This document shows, piece after piece, positions 1-9,900 of a stretch of DNA of 21,606 bases; the first letter of the stretch is position 1; each line of letters begins with the position of its first letter. Position numbers and translations under genes: made by a program. The notes under the pieces are model-generated. The model was not told the origin of the DNA. It saw only the letters and a program-made list of their open reading frames with translations, and did not search any database. The stretch comes from Basidiobolus ranarum (taxonomy: Eukaryota > Basidiobolomycota > Basidiobolomycetes > Basidiobolales): contig JASJQH010007076.1 of NCBI GenBank assembly GCA_040143965.1, forward strand, positions 1 to 21,606, written 5' to 3'.

Positions 1-792
1 AATGGAAAACATGAATATAACTAGTATCATCAATAGAGAATGAACAAAGTGGAAAATGTTGCACAATTGATCAATAATGATCAAAAACGACGCAAAAGGC
101 TGAATCCATTGATTATGCCCTATTGTAGTGTGTAAGCTACTGGGTAATGTGAGCCATACTTGTCTCCAGTAGTCTTAAATAAATGAGCATGCAAGTGATA
201 TTAGTAGTTTTCATGTTACTAGCAATGTCTTCAACTGCATCTACTGTAGTTTGAACGTGCTGTCGTCAAAATACAATTTGGCTCATGAAGCGCCCTCATT
301 TCAATTAGTAATTAAAATAATGTGATTGAGTGAAGGATATACTTTTAGTACACACTCCACCAAGACTTCATTGAATCCAAATAAATGGCACAACCCTCTT
401 CAATCCAGATTTCTGGTTCATATACATAGCTGTCTACTCGAATTGGTTGCATCAGCAATTATCTGTTGGAGCCGAAAAGCAAAAGATTAGGAGTAAGGTT
501 AGGATCCTCGTAGTCTTAATTTGAGCTCCAACTGTATCTGCATACATTAATAGCAACTCATTTAATCAGTTAACATTTCATGCGACATCAAATGATTAAG
601 ATAGTAAATGGTTAAGGTATTCGATATTAATTTGTGGAGGAGGGAGATGTTTGGGCTAAAGTACCGAATAAAAAGTGCTTAGGAGATGCGAGCATTGAGT
701 AGGGGACATTCAAAAGAATCGGAAATTGTATCTCGCTAAATATCCCCAAATAGATTAGTTCAAGTACACGCCAATATTTACAAACAACTTAC
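1..792. other. Intergenic, no gene recognised
   Basis: AT-rich sequence with no long open frame and no protein similarity I can recognise on either strand. It holds the presumed 3' flank of the minus-strand gene ending at 793. No clear minus-strand AATAAA was found; the closest is a weak ATTAAA at 561-566. A distal exon of a gene beyond the left edge cannot be excluded. Confidence 0.5.
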
Positions 793-1509
793 CTAAATCT
801 TTAGCAAGCCCGCTCGCTCCATTACCAGAGCCGCTGTAACTAAGAAAATCTGCTCAAATCGATCATCTTGGAATATGTCTTTTACCATTCTTTGAAATAT
901 CCAAACTTTCCCAAGGGTGCAGGTTTCCCTATATCTACTATCAATCTCAATTCCACCAACGGACCGATTGACTCGTTTCCCACTAGGATCGACCGACTGA
1001 AGAACACACACAAGATCAGCACCATCGAAACTCCATCGTAAAGCGTGAGAATTCCAGGTAAATTTATAGATACACCGGAACACTGAAGCTGATTTCAGAA
1101 CTACGGATGGAGGATGAGAATGCTCTATGGTGAAAGCATCTAAATGGGAAATATCCTCGGTAGCTTTCACAACTATTTGGTTAGTATAAGAATTGATTAA
1201 GGCAAATGTACATGTAGTATTATCAAAATAACATTTATTAAACAAGTATAATGGTAGGTTGTTTTCCACCGATCTAATGTCTAGCTGATCGTAAAGATTA
1301 GCTGAACGCATTAGTGGTGAAGAAAATTTAAGCTTAAGACTAAAAAATATCATGGGCAAGTCAATTATTCTATATGGAGGAGGTGACACCGATCCGCACT
1401 TGGCCTGACTTCTACTGTCAAATGAATACCCAGGGAGTACCTGAACACTAGTTGTAGGCTCTTGTACGGATGCGGAGTCGGTGGAAGCTGATGTAGTAGG
1501 GACGCTCAT
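793..1509 (-). CDS. Tubby-C/LURP1-like domain protein, fungal type
   Basis: A single-exon protein of 238 residues. Residues 1-40 are Ser/Thr-rich and probably disordered. A PPPY motif lies at residues 43-46, the classic ligand of WW domains such as those of Rsp5/Nedd4 ubiquitin ligases. Residues about 50-235 alternate beta-like strands, with a tyrosine-phenylalanine strand, a W-x-F-D strand, a C-V-L-Q strand and a closing hydrophobic segment ending in V-T-A-A-L-V-M-E-R. This matches, from memory, the many Mucoromycota proteins assigned to the Tubby C-terminal-like / LURP1-related / scramblase-like fold. Such domains bind membrane lipids in some families, but a specific role here is unknown. 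The start is the first ATG of the frame, about 70 nt below a TATA-like box. Oddly, the TAG stop is immediately followed by a perfect GTAAGT donor. The coding frame is firm; the family call is moderate. Confidence 0.7.
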   Translation of the reverse strand: MSVPTTSASTDSASVQEPTTSVQVLPGYSFDSRSQAKCGSVSPPPYRIIDLPMIFFSLKLKFSSPLMRSANLYDQLDIRSVENNLPLYLFNKCYFDNTTCTFALINSYTNQIVVKATEDISHLDAFTIEHSHPPSVVLKSASVFRCIYKFTWNSHALRWSFDGADLVCVLQSVDPSGKRVNRSVGGIEIDSRYRETCTLGKVWIFQRMVKDIFQDDRFEQIFLVTAALVMERAGLLKI

Positions 1510-1575
1510 AGTAAGTGAGTATTATAGAGTCGAATGAGTGATGGAAGTGTTGGTTCTCCAACTTGTACCTCTAGA

Positions 1576-1584
1576 TTTATATAA
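1576..1584 (-). promoter_or_regulatory. TATA-like box of the Tubby-like gene
   Basis: The minus strand reads TTATATAAA about 67 nt upstream of the ATG at 1509, a usual distance for a fungal core promoter. Assigned by sequence and position only. Confidence 0.45.
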
Positions 1585-4205
1585 GTTGAAGGGTTCAATT
1601 CAACACTCTTGAGCAGGGTGGTGCAATACCACTATTGCCAAAGTAATTTTTCTCATCCAATAATAATGGTCGACTACGTGTTACACAAGGCTTTGTTTGG
1701 AATGCTTAGTAATTGAGCATTCTAGCTTGTAACACTGGAAATTAGTAAGGCAAGGTTTGAAGTATCTTTTGGGGCGGTTTCTCAGATGCAGTTCTTTAGT
1801 CTTCTCCAGGCAAATATGAATATAAGATACGGATTAGAACGATTTGATCATGGATGCTATATAGCAGTTGATATTTTATGACAAACGATGAGGATACCGA
1901 CAACATTTGCTCTTTACTTCGCTCAGAACATGGTGAAGATGATGTTATTATCTCCACTTTATTGGCACATATTGTGAATATAAATGACTCGGAGATGTTC
2001 CGTCGCTGAATATTAGTAATCATGGCATCTTGTAAGTATAGATCTTGTTTTAAAGGTGACCTAATTGGAGTAATTTTCCCGGCCTTGATCTTATCATTCT
2101 CACGGAGGTGAATATGCATGAATGCCTTTGGTTTGGTCGAGTATGGTGTGTCAAGATATTATCAGCATTAGTCCCAGGCCATTTATCCTCACGAACCTGA
2201 GTCATTTTTCAAAATCATCTCTACTATTACATATGTAGAAATTTGAATCGGATGTGCCATAAGTAGTGCAAGATTTAGACGTTTGGAATGTGCACGATGC
2301 TGATGAAAGCTTCAACTGTGTTTGGTTTTTACTCACCGACTACAACATATCAACTCTTTTGCCTCGTAATTAATTAACTATTTACTTACATTCTAATTGG
2401 TGTAGAATAGTACTTTTGAGTGCTTTATTTATCTTTATCACTATATCCAGAAAGATAAATGTGGGAATATTTAGATACATTTAAACCTCAATGAGACAAG
2501 AAGGACTTCCAAGAGCAGTTTGCTATCTTTAATATATTAACAAAAAGTGTATGCTTATCTTGGTCACTATTCTCAGCTTATTAATATATCTGAATAGAAT
2601 AGTGCACTTTTATACTTAGTAACCATTGATGGTTTTCACCCTACTTATTTTTTACCTACAAGTGTTTCATTTGCGCAACTGTTTGAATGTATAAGTTGGT
2701 AAGCAGTACTTAGATTCGATGAACTCTCAACCTGTCAATAATTCATAGTATAGTTAATCAAGCCTGTATTTCCAATCTCTTAGTATAAGTCAGTTCTGCA
2801 TTTTGAAGAAGAATCCCAAAATACTTGTAATTGAAAAATATTGTATATGTTTTGGATAAATGTTCTTATTGATAGATGCAGTTGATGCTTATAGAATATA
2901 CATTGTATTTAACCTTGATGATTATGCATCTAACTATTTTTTATCTCATGTTTAAATCAGTAAGCATTTGTTTCTCACATATTACTTAGCTCAACAAAGG
3001 AACAGATGAATGGGATATGTGTTGAGTAGCCAAAAATTAATAATTCTGAGCTTGATATCCTTTGATACCTTTAAAAAAGGCAACCATCCAGAGTACTAGT
3101 GAGTTCTTACCCTACTAGGTAATTAGAGGCGAGAGGTTTCATGTCAAGCGAGAGTGGTAAACAGTGTATGGGCTTATGGGATATGTGTGGTTATCAATCT
3201 CAAAGTATGCTCAAGTATGAAGTAACGAAATCTCATATTATAATCTCTCGGGTTTGGTTATTGCGGATTACTCAAGAGACAAAAGGATGAAGTTGTGTAG
3301 GTGAAGAAATGCTATTGACTTTATCTTGTATACCTTGTAACATCATGTATATTTTCCATGGGGTGTAATAAGATACTAGATAATAATAAATTAGAGAACA
3401 CTTGGTAGAATAAGAGCTCACCAATGATTGACTCTTGTAGTCTCTAAACATAAGCATATATGAAACACCACAGTATATTGTGTTGTAACGGGTAAATAGA
3501 AATGGGTTCTAAAGTTGCGACTTGTACTCCACACCTTGTTCATAGTCCATTCTGATTGGAGGCATTCCAGTATATACTTCTGATTTATTCCGGTACTGAG
3601 ATTCAATAAAGGGTTTGACATTGCGTGGGTAATTTCTCACCCAACTGGAAATGGATCAATTGCTCCATTAGATGCATGATGGTATATTTAGAGAGAATGA
3701 TTTGACCATCATCTAGATTTTATAAAGAAAACCACCAACATACTTGTTAATTAAGCATAAAGTTTGGGATACGAAACAACTTTAGTACCATTAACAAGCA
3801 TCGTAAGAACCACACAAAATCATGCTTCAAAAGGAAAAAAAGTGGCAAGTTCCGAGGATTATACAGTTATGAGAGCAGTATCTAGAATGATGCAATGAAA
3901 GTAACAATAATGATTCCGGGGGTTGACATCAACTAGAGCAAGTTCAAACTGGTTGGTTGGGTAAGGATTGTAAATAGATGTTCTCCCTCGTAACAAGCTA
4001 TAATGTGACGTAAACGTATCCTATTGAAGTGATTCTATTTGCATTTTTCTATCCACTGCCTGTTTTTATTTCAACCATCAAATTTAATATAATGGAACTC
4101 ATATGGAATGAAAAATAATACGAGCAAAAGAAACTGATTATACGATGCTGAAATGCTATGAGATTTAATGTGAATATAAATATGCATTCAAAGAGAAGTG
4201 AATAT
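1585..4205. other. Long intergenic stretch
   Basis: About 2.6 kb without a recognisable gene. Short frames exist at 1796-2119, 3272-3457 and 3418-3621 on the minus strand. None has a recognisable domain, a conserved block or a convincing splice partner. Base composition is AT-rich with scattered short runs and no obvious tandem repeat. It contains the presumed 3' UTR of the carbonic anhydrase gene near 4065-4205. Decayed mobile-element sequence is possible but not shown. Confidence 0.45.
4065..4070 (-). terminator. Possible poly(A) signal of carbonic anhydrase gene
   Basis: The minus strand reads AATAAA about 136 nt past the stop codon at 4206. This is the nearest canonical hexamer, but other cleavage sites are possible. 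Confidence 0.4.
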
Positions 4206-5126
4206 CTATTGAACAAAGCGAGCATTGAACTTGACAACTTCTCGAAGAGCAGCAAGTTGCTTCCAACTCAATTGAGCAACATTACGAGCAATGGCCCAAC
4301 GAACGCCCTCCTATGAATGAACCATTATGTTAGTGACAAGTTGATGCGGCAACACTTGTAAGCTAATTGCATATTTACCGTGCAAGGTGGAGTGGTAAGA
4401 CTCCCTTCATATGCCCAGTACTCTTGAACATTACCGATTTCATTGAAAAGACTTTGAAAATCAAGGCTGCTGACTGCAATAGATTGACCTGCTATAGTAG
4501 GGATATTTCTCTGATATCGGAGGTCTGTTAGCAGAGAAATCCATTTGAAAGATGATTCCAAGAACTTACATTATTACTCAGTTGATTTATGAATTTGTTT
4601 TTCTTGTTAGTGACTTCGAAAACAATCCCCACCACGTGATTCTTATTCAACTCCGCATTTTTCATAACGAAATGGATTTCCATATCGAAATATTTACCCA
4701 AGATATGGTGTTCAGACGGTGTGTGGATGTGGAATTGACCCAAGCGATAGGCAACACCATCACGAGTCATAGTCAAGTTAGTGTGGTCTGGAATGTCTAC
4801 TTGTAAGGTGTGTCCATTATTGGTTACTTGTAGACCATGGGTACGCAAGTTGGGCCAGTTAATTTGTAGAGATTGGTCAGTGATGATTTCTGCACTTGTG
4901 CGAGTCAAGTCAATGGGTGATTGATACTTTCCAGTACCGCAAGTAGCATAAGCAGGATCCAGAGCACCCCACTTAGCTGGGCCATCCTGACCACTGTACT
5001 AAAAGAAAGCATTAATAAAGGTATCATTTGAGCAAAGTGTGAAATACTTACCCCCCAGTGAACTTGGCTAGCACTTATACCGAGTAAGAGCTGAAACAAT
5101 GAGATAGCGGTAAATTTTAAAAGCAT
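4206..5126 (-). CDS. Secreted alpha-carbonic anhydrase
   Basis: This enzyme interconverts CO2 and bicarbonate, probably outside the cell or in the secretory path. Four exons: 5052-5126, 4570-4998, 4379-4510 and 4206-4310, all joined in phase 0, giving 246 residues. Introns are 53, 59 and 68 nt. Residues 1-20 form a hydrophobic signal peptide. The family opening H-W-G-Y-S-G-Q-D-G-P spans the first splice junction, which proves that join. All three zinc ligands are present in Q-F-H-I-H-T-P-S-E-H and E-I-H-F-V. S-L-T-T-P-P-C carries the Thr that positions the zinc-bound hydroxide, and the third junction completes T-E-G-V-x-W. The protein ends F-N-A-R-F-V-Q, close to the usual end, with no GPI-type tail. 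In the second intron the AG within CTAACAG, just after the branch site, must be skipped for the AG 14 nt further on to keep the frame. It looks intact. Confidence 0.95.
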
Positions 5127-5180
5127 GTTTGAAAGTTAATCAATGAGGAAATTGACTGTAAGCTAGTAATACTGACTCTC

Positions 5181-5186
5181 TTTATA
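5181..5186 (-). promoter_or_regulatory. TATA box of carbonic anhydrase gene
   Basis: The minus strand reads TTATAAAGAG about 55 nt upstream of the ATG at 5126, consistent with a core promoter and a short 5' UTR. Confidence 0.55.
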
Positions 5187-6346
5187 AGTTCTGCGGGATG
5201 ATGGGGATAGAAAATGGATTCCTTCGAAAATTACACAAACACACTCATATCAGGATACAATTCTTAAAATAATTGGTGTTACCACATGAAGTCTAGAAGT
5301 TTAAGATGTTAAGACGTAGGTCGGAACACAGTAGATTTGGATCTTGACCTAATTGTCTGTTCAAAAATGGAAGTCTGGTCGTAAACAATTTGTTCCCAAA
5401 TTCTGATTCAATAAAGAACGATATCATTCCATTAATATATACATAATCCTGACCCTAACCCATTACCATAGAAATGATGAACTTGTTCTCAGATCTGCGA
5501 TTTCTATGCTATGTGGCATATCCTATTGGTAAAGTACCCTATATTATTATTCTAGCGGTATGTTGCTTCTCTAACATAATCCCACCCTACAAAATACTTC
5601 CGAGACGTCATGGTTATAGCTCTCAAGCTTGATTAATTTTACTTGTTATTTACAGTGCTATACCGCGGATCAGTATCTATATATGAAAAGTACTTCTATT
5701 GGTAATCAAGTGTAGAGACGACGTTTCTTCCACTGATACTTATGTCGAATAATAGTGGGAACTTCTTTCTTAGTTTAGCACTTGACTCTCTGTTACTATA
5801 AGTGAACTTTCGTACTGATGTACATAAGAGTATACCTCATACCTTCTTCAGAGTAGAAACTCATTTTGCATGCTTATAACGGTAGTGACCTCTTGTTCTA
5901 TTGCCGTGCGCCAAGTAGCGCTGTGTAAGTGATACTGAGAAAAGTGACCCCATCTGATATTTATAGTGATTTCTATTCTTTTTTCTAGCTTAGAAGGTAT
6001 ATGTCCCAACTTCTTTTTCTAAAATATCAATATACATAGTGAAAAGTATTATTGTCAACTCCAATGATACTGTATATAATTTTTGCTGATGCTCTATACT
6101 TGATAGTGACTTCTACCTTTATTCTACCTGCTTTTATTGAGTGAGGACCTGCCAAATGATCAACGTTCTAATATGCATTACAGAAGATTGATTTTCCTTG
6201 TTTGGAATGACGGGTCATAGAAGCTATACATGCCAACTTAGTTCTCATTATTTGTAGAGTAGTAATAAACGATGAATCCTATTCCAAGTAACCAAACAAA
6301 ATGTTGATCGAATTAGAACATTTACTATTGAAAATAGTAAAAGTAG
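5187..6346. other. Intergenic stretch with a faint degenerate repeat
   Basis: No gene is recognised. Between about 5660 and 6120 a loose pattern recurs: a GATACT-like word followed at varying distance by AGTGA and TTCT words, for example near 5753, 5882, 5966 and 6104. Spacing is irregular, so this may be a strongly decayed tandem repeat or chance in AT-rich DNA. Confidence 0.35.
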
Positions 6347-6419
6347 CGAGGCGCATGGGACTCGAACCCACAATCCCCAGATCCGAAGTCTGATGCCTTA
6401 TCCATTAGGCCAACGCCCC
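6347..6419 (-). tRNA. tRNA-Arg (anticodon UCG)
   Basis: A complete 73-nt cloverleaf without intron on the minus strand. The acceptor stem pairs over 7 bp with one G-U pair at the second position. The D arm is GCCT/AGGC and the anticodon stem is TCAGA/TCTGG around the loop CTTCGGA, which gives anticodon TCG in DNA. The T arm is GTGGG/CCCAT with loop TTCGAGT. The discriminator base is G, no CCA is encoded, and the B box GGTTCGAGTCC is perfect. A run of four T on the minus strand at 6339-6342 is a plausible RNA polymerase III terminator. It decodes CGA. Confidence 0.95.
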
Positions 6420-6909
6420 ACTTGAAGAAATATTCATAGTAATAATGAGAAGGGTAGCTATTTTTATGGACCTAATTCTAGTATTACCACAAAATATCAA
6501 CAAAGTAATTCATGACCTAGTTAGTAGTATGCAGATTTATAGCAGATATCCAAGTTTTGTTCATCCATAAGCGGGTTTATGTTGATGGCACGTGCATAGT
6601 TTATTTTCATTCATTCATACCAACATATATGTAATACCGATTTTGGGGATTTCAGGGATAGTAACACAAATAGGGAGTTTACACACATTGTCTTATAATT
6701 CCGACTTTAGTAATATTTTTTAAGAATCAAGTGATTCATTCAGGAGGAGGATGTTCAACCTATTCGTCTACACCTACACCTATACAAATGCGAATATTTG
6801 AGCTCCCACCATCCATATACATTCCAGTTCTATAGGGATGTATCCATTTGTACTTTGATCACTCTCCTTTTTTTGTTGGAGGGGATAAAAGTTCTTTTGG
6901 TAGGAAACT
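6420..6909. promoter_or_regulatory. Divergent intergenic region, tRNA-Arg and F-box gene
   Basis: About 490 nt between the 5' end of the minus-strand tRNA and the predicted ATG of the plus-strand F-box gene. It holds the F-box gene's promoter. A TATA-like GATAAAAG lies at 6884-6891 and a T-rich run lies just before it at 6867-6876. Nothing else is recognised. Confidence 0.5.
6884..6891 (+). promoter_or_regulatory. TATA-like box of the F-box gene
   Basis: GATAAAAG lies just 19 nt before the ATG at 6910. This is close, so transcription may begin around or beyond that ATG, which would favour the in-frame ATG at 6931 or 7078. Confidence 0.35.
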
Positions 6910-9900
6910 ATGCCCACTACAACAAGTCCTATGAAGTAAGTAAAATCTTCTACTAGATATATTTGGTCACTTTATTGACCTCTTTAAACCATCAAATATA
7001 GTGAAGAAAATCAGTTAAGTCTAAGAAAAAGCAGGAGAAACCAAGTGAAAGGAGTAACTAAAGAAATTGAAGGTTCTATGACCGACCAACCCGACAGGGC
7101 TGCGGAGATATTTAAGTTTCAAGCCAAAGTTTCCATGTATACTTTAGTCTCCTCTCTACCCAACGACGTTTTAAAAAGAATTTCTCAACTATTAGAGTTA
7201 CAAAAAGATCGATTATCTTTTTGTTTAGTGAATCAAACTTGGTATAAAGCAGGTAACCAAGTTCTTTGGGAATCTCCTTCGTTTTGGAGTACATCTAGGT
7301 TTGCACTATTTTATAAAGTCGTTTCACTTAACTCAAAGTTAGCGGAAAAAGTGAACGAGTTGAAACTAGTAATAGAAGAGGTGCCAAGAAATAAGAAACT
7401 CTTGTCCGAAGAACCAGCCCAGTTTCTATTACGTAAATCTCCGATTGCCGACCCACATATCGTACAAAAATTAGTAGAGTCTTGTAAGAGATTGACGAGA
7501 CTACATCTTTATGGCTGGAATTTTGACGATAACTCTTTGAAAAAACTACTATCGACCATCAGTGATATGAACACACTACATATAGTTGGTTCAAATGGGT
7601 TAAAAACCGAAGTCTCTCCACCGTTAATAGAACTTCCGCCGCATTTAGAAACTCTCAGGTTGGATGGAGCTTTCTTATTGGAAGATAGTTTTATACAAAA
7701 CCATACAACAAAGTTTCGTTCACTGGTCACTCTACATATAACCACAAGTAAACTCACTGAAAACGGGGTAAACTTACTCTTTGAAGAGTTGGTGAATATC
7801 CGGGAGATTTACGTTCACAATACCAGTGAATTAAGTGATAGAAATATGGAAACTTTGATCAGTGGTGGTTCTCCCTTGGAAAGGATCTCTCTTCAAAACT
7901 GTGGTATAAGCTTGACTACTTTACAATTATTAGTAGAGAATTGTATTCAGTTGAAAGAGATTCGTTTGAATTTTCCGACCATAACAACGGACATGAACAA
8001 GGATGAAGAGAGCTCTATATTATGGACGATGCCAATATGTAAATATCTGGAGATTTTATCCATTGAAAATGGATCAATTGACGATGATTTTCTACAAAAT
8101 ATTGGTATGCATTGTAACCATTTAATGGAGATTGAATTAATTCAATGTAAAGGGATCACAGATGACGGTATCAAGTGCCTATCCGAGAGTATATCTCAAT
8201 TTAAGAGGATAAATCTTTCCAAAAATTCACATTTAACTAGTAATTCTTTGATAAATTTATGTACGAATTCTAGGTATTCTTTACAATTCATTACTTTCGC
8301 TTGGAATGGGGATGAGGAGGAGAATTTTACTAGGTTCAATGATTTAGTGGTGCTTTTACGTGACTCGAAGAATCTTTCGGGATTTCTTCTTCAAGGATAT
8401 GATCATGTAACCACCACTAAGGAATGGTCCAATCTTATGGATAGATTGAGTGCTCCTAAGCCACCTTCTTCAACTGCGCTCACAAATTTTACTTCAAATC
8501 TGATCAGTATAGCCGAGATAAAAAATCAAGAATCTTCTTTTATCAATGATACATCGGAAGAGATCCCCCAAACAATCTCTATTGAGGAGATAGAGGATCC
8601 GAACATAAATCTTCAATCAAATATCGATGAAACGATTAATCAAGTACAGGAAGAGAAAGAGGAACTCATTGATCATGAGGAGGTACAGGGAGAGAAGCAA
8701 GAACAAGAGAAAGTTGAGCAGGAACTCATCAATCATGTAGATGTAGAGGAAGATACACAGGTATTACCCAATCAAACAGAGGAAGTAGAGAAAGAAGAGC
8801 AGGATCACATAGAGCATGTTGAGGAATCAAAAGAGAAATTGCTTGATGAAGTGGAGCAAAAGGGCCAGGAATTCATTGATCATGCGGAGGAAGAAAAAGA
8901 AGAATTACTCGATCAAACGGAGGAAGTGAAGGAGGTAGAGGAAGAAAAACAGGAACTACTTGATGAAGTGGAGAAGGAGCAGGAATTTGTTGATCAAGTT
9001 AAGGTAGAGGATGCGGAGGAGGAGCTCATCGATCAAGAAGAAGTAGGAACACAGAAATTACTCGATCAAACAGTGGAAGTAAAGAAAGTAGAGGAAGAAA
9101 GGCAGGAGTCATTTGATGAAGAGGAGGGAAAGGAATCGGAATTTATTGATCAAGAGAAGGAAGTAGAGGAAGAAAAATTGGAATTACTAGTTGAAGTGGA
9201 GGGAAGGGAAGAAAAGCCCATTGATCAAGTGGAGAGAGTAGAGAAAGAAGAGCAGAAACCTATCGATCACACAGAGAAACTTGAGGAAGAGGAGCAAGAA
9301 TTCACCGATCATATGGAGGAAGAAACACAGAAATTGATCGATCAAACTGAAGAAGTGAGAGAGGTAGAGGAAGAAAAACCGGAAGCATTTGACGAAACGG
9401 AGGATGGATTTATTAATCAAGTTAGTGTAGAGGAAGAGGACCTCATCGATCCTGCAGAGGAAGAAAAAGAAAAAGTACTCAATGAGGTAGAGGGAAGGGA
9501 GCAGGAATTTGTTGATCAAGTTGAGTTGGAGGAAAAAGAGCAGGACCTCATCGATCACGAAGTAGAAACGCAGGAATTACTCGATCAAACAGAGGAAGTG
9601 AATGAAGTAGAGGAAGAAACCCCGAAATTACTTGATAAAACGGAGAAGGAGCAGGGATTCATTGACCAAGTTAAGGTTGAGGAAAGACAGGAGTTATTTG
9701 ATGAAGAGGAGGGAAAGAAATCGGAATTTATTGATCAAGAGAAGGAAGTAGAGGAAGAACAACTGGAATTATTAGATGAAGTGGAGGGAAAGGAACAGAA
9801 ACCCATTGATCAAGTGGAAGGAGTAGAGAAAGAAGACCAGGAGCTTATCGATCACACAGAGAAACTTGAGGAAGAGGAACAAGAACTCATCGATCATATG

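Noticed and set aside
1796-2119. 107-codon open frame on the minus strand
   Set aside because: No recognisable domain, no conserved block, mixed composition like the surrounding intergenic DNA and no clear promoter or splice partner. It could be a lineage-specific gene but cannot be supported.
3272-3621. Two overlapping minus-strand frames that together cover 350 nt
   Set aside because: They are in different frames, have no family signature and no convincing intron between them. Chance frames are more likely.
3626-3643. Short inverted repeat TGGGT/ACCCA around an 8-nt loop
   Set aside because: A stem of 5 bp is expected by chance at this length, and no flanking duplication marks a transposon end.
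5440-5470. Telomere-like CCCTAACCC word
   Set aside because: Only a single partial match, with no tandem repetition.
7045-7047. GTG as start codon of the F-box gene
   Set aside because: In a fungal nuclear gene an ATG start is expected. The GTG is an internal Val codon if the upstream 26-nt exon is used, or lies in the leader if ATG 7078 is used.
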